Source: Synergistaceae bacterium
GTDB lineage: Bacteria; Synergistota; Synergistia; Synergistales; Aminobacteriaceae
NCBI GenBank assembly: GCA_017455085.1
Contig: JAFTBT010000079.1
Span: 1 to 18,254, forward strand
Length of the DNA: 18,254 nt
Direction: 5' to 3'
In this document: positions 6,175 through 16,372 of the stretch, in pieces
Numbering within the stretch: position 1 is the stretch's first letter
Layout: every line of letters begins with the position of its first letter
Program-made: the position numbers and the translations under genes
Notes under the pieces: model-generated
Seen by the model: the letters and a program-made list of their open reading frames with translations, nothing else
Told to the model about the DNA's origin: nothing
Databases searched by the model: none

Positions 6175-8007
6175 TCACTGCACTTCGTTCACGGTTATGT
6201 TGCTTATCATGTTCTTGCTGTCAAGCTGAATACTCAGTCCCGTTTTTCCGTTCTCGTTGTAGTTCAGAGTCCTGCCGTTCACGCTCGAAGGATACCCCAT
6301 AATCTGCCGGAGCGTATCCAGACTCATACCGACCTTCAGGCCGTTCTGGAGTTCCCTGCTTGAGTTCGTGAGCCTCAGCCTCGTAATATCATTGCCCCTG
6401 ACTGTCGCAGTGAGTCCCCGCCATTCTGCTGTGGAGCTTGTGCTGCGTGTGGGCTGGCCAAGTGACTCTATCATTTGGCTTCTTGTGCTGCCGAAAGACT
6501 TAAGCAATGCGTTCGAGTACCCAGAAGGGATCCCGGACCCTAACGGCTGAAGATACCTGCCGTACACCCAGCCTTCACGTCCTCCGGTCACGATGTTGTA
6601 CCAGATTCCCGAATACTGCCCTGACGGTACGTTGAACGTCCCCAGCACTTCGACCCTGCTGCCAACGTTGAGGCGTGTTACTCTGCTTGAGCTTGTCGAG
6701 TGATCCGCGCGTACGTTTACGTTGCTGCCGATGATGACTCCGTTTTTGGGTGAGCGGTCCGGCGTGAAGTTCGGAAGCATGTTTTCAGCTACGGCGACTT
6801 CAGGCTGAGCTACGATCTCCTTCGGCGCTGGAGTGCTTGGCGTTGTTGCTGCTGGTGTAGTTACTGGAAGTGCGGGCGGCTGAGTGTCCGTGTTGTTGTC
6901 CGTTGCGTTCACGACTTCAGGCCTCACCATCGGCGGAAGGTCTCCGGGCGGAAGTTTCCGGAGTCCCAGCAGGAAGTACAATGCTCCTCCGACTGCTCCC
7001 ACTAAGACCAGAATGCTCAATATTTTTTTGCCGGCTGACTTTCGGCGTTTTTTGCCCTTGCTTGCGTAACGGGAAAAGTCCGCGTATGTAGATGCTGCTT
7101 GTTTTGCTGAAGTACTGCTGCGTTTCACTGCCATTCCTCGAGATACCTCCTGCCTCGCAGGGCTTACTGAAGCCCTAATTTTCTGAGCTGCCTGATTCTG
7201 CGGCGTATCATAGCCTTCATCGCCTTCATCAGCAGCATAGTCCTCATTATTCCAAAAGTTCTCCAGCGGATTTTCACCCGAAGGCGCAAATAACTGTTCA
7301 TTAACGCTCTGCATATCCTCCTGCTCGTCAAGCGGCTCATGCTCAAGCACCGGTGCAGAGTATTTTCCGGCTTCCGGAGTGTCCGAGACCACGAACAGCT
7401 TCGCCCCGCACGTCTGGCAGTAGAACGAATCTCGCGGCACAACAGCTCCGCACTCTGGGCATGACTTCGACATTCTGCGGCGTACTTTTGGAGGCTCATT
7501 GTTTGGCTGGGGAGCTACATCCGCACCGATAAGCCCTACATTAGGATTCACCTGTGGATGCGGCTGGAACTGCTCAGGCTCAGGAAGATAGTAGAAATCC
7601 TGTGCAGCATTTGCGTCGTAATCCTGCGGGTAGTCTTCGGGGTCGGAGTCGCCGTATTCGTCATCATAGAGGTCTTGATACTCGTCACGTTTCCTGCCGC
7701 TCAGGAAAAAGCATAGTAATCCGGCAAAGAAATATAGCCCTCCATACAGCCATGTATCACGGGAGGGGACACACAGACCCGTAGCTATCAGCAGGAAGAG
7801 AGACCCCCATTTGCTTTGGTTGAAGGCTATGATGCCGCCGATGAGGGCAAAGATTGCGCTGATGATTGGCAGTACTGCTAACATTGTGGAAGGGATTCCG
7901 GGAATTGCCGCGCCGGTTATAGAGAGTGAGCCGAACAGCATAAAGACTCCGTGAATTATCGAGGTTATAGACGCGCCGAGAGTCAGGGCTAAAATTATCC
8001 ATATCAT
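6175..8007 (-). CDS. Multi-domain membrane protein: zinc ribbon, SH3b, BamE-like C-terminus
   Basis: A 610-residue protein of unknown function with an unusual domain order. Hydrophobic segments at about 3-25, 41-62, 66-82 and 87-103 suggest four membrane spans. An acidic Tyr/Asp-rich stretch follows, then a zinc ribbon with CPEC and CQTC (C183, C186, C197, C200), a low-complexity acidic region, a basic KKRRKSAGKK and a fifth span (329-349). After a Pro/Thr linker comes a bacterial SH3 domain (about 424-488, SNVNVRADHS and REGWVYGRYL), of the kind that often binds peptidoglycan. The C-terminus (about 498-610) holds two related segments with an SmpA/BamE-like pattern (LLKSFGSTRSQMIESLGQP and GLKVGMSLDTLRQIMGYP). 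I infer a cytoplasmic zinc ribbon and an extracytoplasmic SH3 part. AAGGAG lies 15 bases upstream of the ATG, a long spacing. It is last in the minus-strand train and may have its own promoter. Confidence 0.85.
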   Translation of the reverse strand: MIWIILALTLGASITSIIHGVFMLFGSLSITGAAIPGIPSTMLAVLPIISAIFALIGGIIAFNQSKWGSLFLLIATGLCVPSRDTWLYGGLYFFAGLLCFFLSGRKRDEYQDLYDDEYGDSDPEDYPQDYDANAAQDFYYLPEPEQFQPHPQVNPNVGLIGADVAPQPNNEPPKVRRRMSKSCPECGAVVPRDSFYCQTCGAKLFVVSDTPEAGKYSAPVLEHEPLDEQEDMQSVNEQLFAPSGENPLENFWNNEDYAADEGDEGYDTPQNQAAQKIRASVSPARQEVSRGMAVKRSSTSAKQAASTYADFSRYASKGKKRRKSAGKKILSILVLVGAVGGALYFLLGLRKLPPGDLPPMVRPEVVNATDNNTDTQPPALPVTTPAATTPSTPAPKEIVAQPEVAVAENMLPNFTPDRSPKNGVIIGSNVNVRADHSTSSSRVTRLNVGSRVEVLGTFNVPSGQYSGIWYNIVTGGREGWVYGRYLQPLGSGIPSGYSNALLKSFGSTRSQMIESLGQPTRSTSSTAEWRGLTATVRGNDITRLRLTNSSRELQNGLKVGMSLDTLRQIMGYPSSVNGRTLNYNENGKTGLSIQLDSKNMISNITVNEVQ

Positions 8008-8046
8008 TCCGTAAATTTTTCACTCCTTCGGGATTTGTTGTGCTTT

Positions 8047-8070
8047 ATTATACATAACCTGCTTTGTGAG

Positions 8071-8074
<4 letters not shown>
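8047..8074 (-). promoter_or_regulatory. Candidate promoter for the zinc ribbon/SH3b gene
   Basis: On the minus strand TTAACT (8069-8074, four of six to TTGACA) is followed after 16 bases by a perfect TATAAT (8047-8052). The -35 overlaps the tsaC stop codon. It would allow separate expression of the gene starting at 8007. No terminator was found between tsaC and this gene. Confidence 0.45.
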
Positions 8075-10165
<2,091 letters not shown>

Positions 10166-10951
10166 TTACGCGTCCTCCCACATGAAGAATCTCTGTGCAT
10201 TGCTCGCGATCTTGGCCGCAAGCTCCCTAACGTCAACGCCCCTAACTTGAGCTATGGCCTCGTAAACGTAGCGGACATTTGCGGGTTCGTTCTGCCTGCC
10301 TCTGAACGGCGAAGGAGTCATGTACGGGCTGTCGGTCTCAGCAAGAATATTCTCGATGGGGATTCTGCGGACGACCTCGCGCAGTTCGTCAGAGCCTTTC
10401 CCCGACCACGTAACTGCACCGCCGAATGAACACATGCCCTCCATGTCGATCACTCTCTCCAGAAACTCAAGACCTCCGCTGTAGCAGTGGAAGAGCAGCC
10501 GCAAATCTCGGTGATACTTCAGGATGTTCATAGCGTCGTCCATAGCGTCACGGATATGCAGAATCACCGGCATGTTGTGTTCTCGTGCAAAGTCCAGTTG
10601 TGCTTCAAACATTCTCTGCTGGTCCGGTCTGGGTGAATGGTCGTAATGGTAGTCGAGTCCGATTTCTCCGACAGCTACAACGCGTTTATTTTTGTTGAGC
10701 TTGATGAGCCTGCTGAACTCTTGGGGAATTTCCGGATAACGTTTTGCCTCGTGTGGGTGAATGCCTATTGACGCATACAGCCCGAACTGCGAGAAGTCCT
10801 CAGCGAGTGCCAGTGCCTGACACGAGTCCTCATAGTCGCACCCGACAATGACCATTTTGCTGACTCCGGCATCGCGTGCGTGAGTGATTAGAGCTCTTGC
10901 GTTAGGGTAAAGCTCTTGTGAATTTAGATGACAATGCGAATCTATATACAT
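10166..10951 (-). CDS. tatD: TatD-family metal-dependent hydrolase (DNase)
   Basis: A 261-residue member of the TatD amidohydrolase family, known as metal-dependent 3'-5' exonucleases/DNases and, in some members, D-aminoacyl-tRNA deacylases. All metal ligands are visible: H6 and H8 in DSHCHL, E96 in GEIGLDYH, H132 in LHIRDA, H155 in FHCYSG and D207 in ETDSPY. The C-terminal motif TPSPFRGRQNEPANV is also typical. The start ATG lies 87 bases after ribF, the largest gap in the front part of the train. Its stop abuts the tgt start. The precise substrate cannot be told from sequence. Confidence 0.95.
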   Translation of the reverse strand: MYIDSHCHLNSQELYPNARALITHARDAGVSKMVIVGCDYEDSCQALALAEDFSQFGLYASIGIHPHEAKRYPEIPQEFSRLIKLNKNKRVVAVGEIGLDYHYDHSPRPDQQRMFEAQLDFAREHNMPVILHIRDAMDDAMNILKYHRDLRLLFHCYSGGLEFLERVIDMEGMCSFGGAVTWSGKGSDELREVVRRIPIENILAETDSPYMTPSPFRGRQNEPANVRYVYEAIAQVRGVDVRELAAKIASNAQRFFMWEDA

Positions 10952-11038
10952 GTTCTATATCAGCCTCATAATCTCAGGGTGTAATTTGTGTGAAGTGAAA
11001 AATTCCTTGCATGTGTGTCATGTGTGATAATGGCCTCT

Positions 11039-11995
11039 CTACACCAGCCGTATAAATTCAGGCGTAAGGTTTTGTGCAGTGAAAATCTTTGCTGCTCTCT
11101 CCAAAAATGAGCGTGTTTCGGGAACGTTGAGGGCATCACTGTAAAACTTTCTGCATGTCTGTGTGTCAACAGCTATCTGGTGCATGAGAGACTCTGTGTC
11201 TGGGAATGTATGCATGTCGCGGACTCGGCCAAGAAAGAATACAGGCAGCTCCTCGCCGTAAATATCTCCCTCGAAATCCAGAATATGCACCTCAAATCTC
11301 GCGTCATGAATGTCGTGAAAAGTTGGGTTGTTGCCGATAGAGACAGCTCCGCAGTGAATCTCGCCGTTGACCATAACAGCAGAGGCATAAACTCCGAAAG
11401 CTGGTGTGATTCTGCCGTTGATGTCGATGTTCGCTGTGGGAAAATGCATAGTCCGTCCGCGCTGATTGCCGCTCGTGATTTTGCCTGTGATGAAGCACGG
11501 ATAGCCCAGAATCTCCGCAGCAGCCTTCACGTCTCCGGCCTTGAGGTGTTCCCTGACGATGGAGCTGGAGAATTTTGGCTTGTCCAGCAGGTCAGCGATG
11601 AGTATTCTGTTTGCGTTAATGCCGTCATGTTTCGCGACACGTGCAAGATATTCTGCGTTGCCTGCCCTGTTGCGCCCGAAGTGAAAATCTCTGCCGATCA
11701 CTAAGCCGTCAACACCGAATCTCTCACGCACCAGCCTCCAGAACTCATAAGGCGGCAAATTCCGTAAAGCATCGTCAAAACTCAGAGTGTACATGTTGGG
11801 GATGTCCAGCACTCTGCGGATTAGTTCGCGTTCCTTGAGGGTGAAGAGAGTGTGCGAGATTTTGTGCATGTATTCCGCCGGATGAGGCCAGAAAGACACC
11901 ACGCCCCAATCACTGCCTGCTATTTCCCTGCACAGCCTGAAAAGTTCCGCGTGTCCCCTGTGAAAACCGTCAAAAGCTCCGATAGTGATTAGCAT
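11039..11995 (-). CDS. ribF: Bifunctional riboflavin kinase/FAD synthetase
   Basis: A 318-residue enzyme that phosphorylates riboflavin to FMN and adenylates FMN to FAD. The N-terminal FMN adenylyltransferase domain shows TIGAFDGFHRGHAEL, a GxFDGxHxGH nucleotide-binding motif at residues 6-15, and VIGRDFHFGRNRAGN. The C-terminal flavokinase domain shows GRTMHFPTANI, AFGVYAS and SIGNNPTFHD. The usual dozen or so residues before the first beta strand are absent: the protein starts right at MLITIGAFDG. The ATG is nine bases after the truB stop and no clear ribosome binding site precedes it. Close linkage to truB, infB and rbfA is common across bacteria. Confidence 0.95.
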   Translation of the reverse strand: MLITIGAFDGFHRGHAELFRLCREIAGSDWGVVSFWPHPAEYMHKISHTLFTLKERELIRRVLDIPNMYTLSFDDALRNLPPYEFWRLVRERFGVDGLVIGRDFHFGRNRAGNAEYLARVAKHDGINANRILIADLLDKPKFSSSIVREHLKAGDVKAAAEILGYPCFITGKITSGNQRGRTMHFPTANIDINGRITPAFGVYASAVMVNGEIHCGAVSIGNNPTFHDIHDARFEVHILDFEGDIYGEELPVFFLGRVRDMHTFPDTESLMHQIAVDTQTCRKFYSDALNVPETRSFLERAAKIFTAQNLTPEFIRLV

Positions 11996-12004
11996 GTTCG
12001 TGAA

Positions 12005-12883
12005 TTACTTGGCCGCCGTCATGATGGGTCGTATGTAGTCATAGCCCACGTATGTCCCGAATCCCAAAAAGCTCTCTCCCTCGACGCACACAGCCCCGTT
12101 CATTGGCGCGATTCCCCTGTGAATCTCCAGAGCATGACGCAATAAAATACTCATGCCGTTTGTGAAACTCTTAGCGTCCTTTTCGCCGACATAAATGCGC
12201 GTGAAGTTCTTTGCCAGTTCCGAGAGAGACACGGGCCGGAAATCCTGAACGTCCGGAGATTCTGCCTGAGCGAGCGAAAAATTCCCGATGGCTGTGCGTG
12301 TGAGACTCTTGACGTACGCGCCGCACCCCGAAATTTTGCCCAAGTCACGTGCGAGACTCCGGATATACGTACCTTTTCCGCAGTGAACTTCAAGCTCAAG
12401 TGTGCCGTCTTCGGGATTGTAGGGTGTAATCACGTCAATTCTCCTGAAGAATACGGGGCGTGTCTTCATCTCCGGATCTTTGCCTGAACGAGCGAGCTTA
12501 TACGCGGGTACACCGTCAATCTTCACTGCCGAAACCGGAGGAGGACTCTGCAATCTCCAGCCCGCGAACCCGAAAAGTGCATCATTCAGCGCATCAACGT
12601 CCATGTGTGCGAATCCGGGAGAGCTTGTGATTTCTCCGGAGTAGTCGGCCGAATCCGTCTCTGCTCCGAACTGAATCACGACACGGTAAATTTTCGGGAG
12701 AGCCATGACGTACTCGCTGAACCTTGTAGCGTGTCCGGCCAAGAGTACGAGCAAGCCTGACGCAGTGGAGTCGAGAGTGCCTGCGTGTCCGACCTTTTGC
12801 CCTCCGAGAGATTTGCGGACGATTGCGACACAGTTAGTGCTTCTGAGTCCGACGGGCTTATTGATGAGTACGAGAGCGTTCAT
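12005..12883 (-). CDS. truB: tRNA pseudouridine(55) synthase
   Basis: A 292-residue TruB, which isomerises U55 in the T-loop of elongator tRNAs. The catalytic motif GHAGTLDSTASGLL holds the Asp nucleophile (D38). Other family motifs are LINKPVGLRST at the start, Tyr in KIYRVVIQFG, SAVKIDGVPAYKLAR, and GTYIRSLARDLG. The C-terminal extension (about 215-292) fits a PUA-like domain but is less certain. The start codon lies inside the end of nrnA (26-base overlap), so coupled translation is likely. Confidence 0.95.
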   Translation of the reverse strand: MNALVLINKPVGLRSTNCVAIVRKSLGGQKVGHAGTLDSTASGLLVLLAGHATRFSEYVMALPKIYRVVIQFGAETDSADYSGEITSSPGFAHMDVDALNDALFGFAGWRLQSPPPVSAVKIDGVPAYKLARSGKDPEMKTRPVFFRRIDVITPYNPEDGTLELEVHCGKGTYIRSLARDLGKISGCGAYVKSLTRTAIGNFSLAQAESPDVQDFRPVSLSELAKNFTRIYVGEKDAKSFTNGMSILLRHALEIHRGIAPMNGAVCVEGESFLGFGTYVGYDYIRPIMTAAK

Positions 12884-14045
12884 GATATTTTGCAGTCAAC
12901 AGCTCCTCAATGTGCCTCATAACTTCGTCAAGAGTGCCTTCAACCGTAGCACCAGCAGCTCTTTCGTGGCCGCCGCCTCCGCATATTCTTGCGATCTCAC
13001 CTGCACCGAACGGAGAGCCTTCACGACTCCGGAAACTTGCGCGGACTTTGCGGTCTGGGTGTTCTGTGATGGTAACGGCCATTTTCACACCCATTAGGGA
13101 CATTAATGTTGCTGGCAGTCCTTCGGTTTCTGTGTTGTCTGCGCCGGTTTGAGCGAAGTCATCGAGAGTGATATACGTCAACGCAAAGATATTCCCTTCG
13201 CCGAAAGTTCTGATTCTGGACATAGCGCGACCCCATAGCCTGAAGCCTGCTGTAGTTTTGTTCTGAGTGATGAGGTCTGTCATGTGTCCGGGTTCAGCAC
13301 CGAGAGCTATCAATTCGCCGGCGACAATGTGAGTCAATTGCGAGGTGTTCGAGAATGAGAAGCTGCCGGAGTCGGTGTAGAGTCCAGTGTAGAGAGACTC
13401 GGCGATAGTTTTCGTGACGTTCCAGCCTCCTGCGGTGAAGAGTCTGTAGAGCAATTCACATGTGGATGATGCTTTTCCGTCAACACAATTGACGCGGGCG
13501 AAGAGTGAGTTGTCTTCGTGGTGGTCGATGTTGAGGGAGTTAGTATCACCGTGAAAGCCCTGAACGCTGCGAGTCTCATTAGCGCAGTCGAGAAAGACAT
13601 ACAGGACTCCGAAGTCACTAAAGGCGCAAGATTCTGCGTGAGTATGCTCTGCGAAGTGAGGCAAGTATGAATATCCGGCGGGTAGAGTCTGGTCCGGGCT
13701 GAACCACTGGACGGAATGGCCTGAGTTTTTCCCTGCCTCTATGAGTGCGTTTACGGAGCCGAGAGCATCACCGTCGGCCTTTTTGTGAGTGAAGATGTGC
13801 CACGTGTGATTTGCCTTGAGGGTGTCTGAGGCGAGTATTAGGGGATGGGGCAACGACAATTGATTATCGTGCGCGACGCCGGCTTCCCCTAAAAACGCGA
13901 CGGCATGACGAGCGTTTAACCCTTTATCGTGGGATGCACAACTCTCATTCATCAAGACTGCACCATTCGCGACACTCTCACACGTCGAGTCATCACCACG
14001 CGCAACACTCTCACACGCCAACTCTACATTTTCGTCATTCATCAT
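12858..14045 (-). CDS. nrnA: DHH/DHHA1 phosphoesterase, NrnA-like, with N-terminal extension
   Basis: A member of the DHH family of bifunctional oligoribonuclease/pAp phosphatases, which degrade nanoRNAs and often pApA or pAp. Catalytic motifs are present: THKKADGDALGS (about 86-97), FLDCA (152-155), IDHHEDN (DHH at 174-176), and the DHHA1 motif GGGGHERAAG (356-365). With the start at 14045 it has 395 residues, against about 310-340 usual. The extra part is an N-terminal 70 residues of low complexity (CESVARGDDS, CESVANGA, SCASHDKG) that do not resemble the family. The start was placed at the ATG pair 14045/14042 next to the rbfA stop, giving an 11-base overlap; a further upstream start (14108) would overlap rbfA by 74 bases and is unlikely. 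The position between rbfA and truB is typical for nrnA. Confidence 0.92.
   Translation of the reverse strand: MMNDENVELACESVARGDDSTCESVANGAVLMNESCASHDKGLNARHAVAFLGEAGVAHDNQLSLPHPLILASDTLKANHTWHIFTHKKADGDALGSVNALIEAGKNSGHSVQWFSPDQTLPAGYSYLPHFAEHTHAESCAFSDFGVLYVFLDCANETRSVQGFHGDTNSLNIDHHEDNSLFARVNCVDGKASSTCELLYRLFTAGGWNVTKTIAESLYTGLYTDSGSFSFSNTSQLTHIVAGELIALGAEPGHMTDLITQNKTTAGFRLWGRAMSRIRTFGEGNIFALTYITLDDFAQTGADNTETEGLPATLMSLMGVKMAVTITEHPDRKVRASFRSREGSPFGAGEIARICGGGGHERAAGATVEGTLDEVMRHIEELLTAKYHERSRTHQ
13838..13917. repeat. Inverted repeats in the nrnA N-terminal extension
   Basis: Several palindromes sit close together inside the extra N-terminal segment. TTAGGGG (13838-13844) pairs with CCCCTAA (13886-13892). 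Directly beside it, AAACGC (13893-13898) pairs with GCGTTT (13912-13917). Inside the first pair, CGACAATTGATTATCG is itself nearly self-complementary. The clustering could mark an in-frame palindromic element, but I have no second copy in the window to prove mobility. Confidence 0.45.
13972..14017. repeat. 13-base direct repeat in the nrnA extension
   Basis: ACACTCTCACACG occurs exactly at 13972-13984 and 14005-14017, 33 bases apart. It encodes, on the minus strand, the repeated peptide CESVA with an 11-residue period. The CTCACACG core also occurs in the 15-base array at 5126-5395. Confidence 0.6.
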
Positions 14046-14421
14046 CTTCTTCACCGCCTTCACCTGTCCGGTAATCGCTGCTGAATCCCAAGCTGTCCAG
14101 AATTGCATCTATCCTTGCGCCGTAATCCTCACTGGTGTCTATCACAAACTCCAGCTCCGGCACTCGCCTAAGCCTTATCGTCTGCCCCAGCATCCCCCTC
14201 ACAGCAGGAGCTATCTCCCGAAGATCCTTCAGCATTCCCGGCCGCTTTCTGGGTTCCATCGCCGTAAAATACACACGCGCCTTCATGAGGTCTTTCGTGC
14301 ATTCCACTCCGGTTATGATTATTCCCTTCATGCTGGATTTTTTGACCTGCGACTCAAATATCAACGCTAATTCTCTCTGAAGCTGCTTATTGATCCGCGA
14401 CATACGAAGATTATTGCTCAT
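14035..14421 (-). CDS. rbfA: Ribosome-binding factor A
   Basis: A 128-residue RbfA, a cold-shock-linked 30S maturation factor that binds near the 5' end of 16S rRNA. The single KH-type domain shows the expected pattern: RMSRINKQLQRELALIFE, VKKSSMKGIIITGVECTKDLMKARVYF, and LRRVPELEFVIDTSEDYGARID. The tail is acidic (GEGGEEDDE). The ATG overlaps the infB stop codon by four bases (ATGA), a classic coupling arrangement. A second Met seven residues in could also serve as start. Confidence 0.95.
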   Translation of the reverse strand: MSNNLRMSRINKQLQRELALIFESQVKKSSMKGIIITGVECTKDLMKARVYFTAMEPRKRPGMLKDLREIAPAVRGMLGQTIRLRRVPELEFVIDTSEDYGARIDAILDSLGFSSDYRTGEGGEEDDE

Positions 14422-16343
14422 TGCAGTGTACGCTTCTCCTCGATCACATCATAGACTTCCAGAACATCGCCCTCCTCGAAATCCTGATACCCTTCCAGCG
14501 AAATCCCGCAGTCCATTCCGGCCTTGAGCTCCCTAACTTCATCCTTGACGTGCCTAAGTGATGCTATCTTGCCGTCCCAAATCACTATGCCGTCACGAAT
14601 CAGCCTGACTCTCGCCGTCCTCCTGACCATTCCCCGCGTAACATGAGACCCCGCAATCTTCCCGACCTTCGGCACTCGGAATATCTGCCTGATCTCCACT
14701 TCGCCGAGTGTGTCCTCACGCAATACTGGCTTCAGCAATCCCGCCATCGCCATTTTCACGTCATCGATTACGTCATAAATCACGTTATAGATTCGTATCT
14801 CTACCCCATTGAGTTCCGCAATACGTTTCGCGTTCCCGTCAGGCCTCACGTTGAAGCCGATAATTACCGAGTTAGACGTAGACGCAAGCATCACATCACT
14901 CTCTGCTATTCTGCCGACTCCTCTGTGTACTATCGAGACTCCTACTTCGTTAGTGGCCAGCTTCTCCAGAACAGCACACAACGCCTCAAGTGAGCCTTGC
15001 ACATCGCACTTCACGACCAAGTTCAAATGCGGCAATTGCCCTTCCTGCAAGTTCGAGTACAGATCCTCAAGAGATACCTTCTTGACTTCCTGAGTGCCTG
15101 ATCTCTCGTTGAGTTTTGCCTCGTCAATCGCAGCCCTAGCGTCTCGTTCCGTCTTGACCACTACGAATTTCTCGCCTGGGTTCGGTACTCCGTCAAGGCC
15201 AAGAACTTCCACAGGTGTACTCGGTCCTGCCTGCTTGAGACCTTTTCCCGCCCAGTCGAACAGCGCACGCGTTTTCCCCCACGTCGACTCGAACAGCACA
15301 ATGTCTCCGGCCTTCAGCGTTCCGTTTTTGACGATAACTGTTGCTACCGGACCTTTGCCCTTGTCGAGTCTGGCCTCAATCACTACGCCTTCGGGGTTAG
15401 CTTCGGGGTCAGCCTTGAGTTCCTGCATTTCTGCCTCAAGCAACACGCGTTCAAGCAGATCATCGACTCCGATTCCCTTCTTGGCCGAAATTTCCACTGC
15501 TCCGACATCTCCGCCCCAGCCTTCTGTGAATATGCCCAAGTTCGAGAGCTGCTGACGTACTTTATCCGGATTCGCTCCCTGCTTGTCGATCTTGTTGATA
15601 GCAACTACAACAGGGACACCTGCCGCCTTGATATGAGCAATAGCTTCTTCTGTCTGTGGCATGACTCCGTCATCAGCACCTATCACCAGAATCACTATGT
15701 CCGTAACGTCTGCACCTCTTGCACGCATAGCACTGAACGCTTCGTGCCCGGGAGTGTCTAGGAAAACTATGGGCTTCTTGTCGTGAATGACTATATACGC
15801 TCCGATGTGCTGGGTGATTCCTCCGGCCTCGTGTGCCGCAACGGAAGAATGCCGTATGTGGTCGAGCAGAGTCGTCTTGCCGTGGTCGACATGACCCATT
15901 ACCGTGATGATTGGCGGGCGTTCCTTCAGGTTGACTTTCGGCTTAGGAGCTGATGGGGCTGGCTGATTCTGTGGCTTAGGCTGATTCTGATTCTGGGGGC
16001 TTCCCTGATTCTGCGGCCTGTCCTGTGGCTGATTCTGGGGCTGTCTCTGCTGATTCTTGGGTCTTCCCTGATTCTGAGGCCTGTTCTGATTCTGATTCTG
16101 CCTCCCTGAATCCGAATGAGCCTGCTCCGGTCTGGGCTGTTGAGGCTGTGAATGCTTAGGGGATTTCTTCTGCGCAGGGTTGTTCTCCGCTAAAAGGTTC
16201 TCCACTGCCTGCGCTGTATCCTCATCTATCGAGCTGGAGTGTGATTTCACTGTTACTCCCAATTCCTGAAGCACAGCTATCAATTCTTTATTGGACTTCT
16301 TGAGTTTCTTGGCCAAGTCATAGATTCTTACCTTATTATTCAA
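14418..16343 (-). CDS. infB: Translation initiation factor IF-2
   Basis: A 641-residue GTPase that brings initiator fMet-tRNA to the ribosome and promotes subunit joining. Residues 1-55 are an IF2_N domain ([21 protein letters not shown]). Residues about 56-138 are a linker very rich in Gln, Asn and Pro (PQNQ-like repeats). The G domain follows with GHVDHGKTT (150-158), DTPGHEAF (196-203) and NKID (250-253), then domains II, III and C. The protein is on the short side because the linker is compact. The start is a TTG at 16343, the only usable start: an in-frame stop lies just upstream, no ATG occurs before the G domain, and AAAGGGG sits nine bases away. The gene begins 29 bases after nusA, with no ylxR or ylxQ between. 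Confidence 0.97.
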   Translation of the reverse strand: MNNKVRIYDLAKKLKKSNKELIAVLQELGVTVKSHSSSIDEDTAQAVENLLAENNPAQKKSPKHSQPQQPRPEQAHSDSGRQNQNQNRPQNQGRPKNQQRQPQNQPQDRPQNQGSPQNQNQPKPQNQPAPSAPKPKVNLKERPPIITVMGHVDHGKTTLLDHIRHSSVAAHEAGGITQHIGAYIVIHDKKPIVFLDTPGHEAFSAMRARGADVTDIVILVIGADDGVMPQTEEAIAHIKAAGVPVVVAINKIDKQGANPDKVRQQLSNLGIFTEGWGGDVGAVEISAKKGIGVDDLLERVLLEAEMQELKADPEANPEGVVIEARLDKGKGPVATVIVKNGTLKAGDIVLFESTWGKTRALFDWAGKGLKQAGPSTPVEVLGLDGVPNPGEKFVVVKTERDARAAIDEAKLNERSGTQEVKKVSLEDLYSNLQEGQLPHLNLVVKCDVQGSLEALCAVLEKLATNEVGVSIVHRGVGRIAESDVMLASTSNSVIIGFNVRPDGNAKRIAELNGVEIRIYNVIYDVIDDVKMAMAGLLKPVLREDTLGEVEIRQIFRVPKVGKIAGSHVTRGMVRRTARVRLIRDGIVIWDGKIASLRHVKDEVRELKAGMDCGISLEGYQDFEEGDVLEVYDVIEEKRTLQ

Positions 16344-16372
16344 ATGGCACTACCCCTTTCTCGTGCTGATTA

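Noticed and set aside
14046..14108. Upstream start for nrnA at 14108.
   Set aside because: It would overlap rbfA by 74 bases and adds 21 residues without any family similarity, whereas the ATG at 14045 sits at the rbfA stop.
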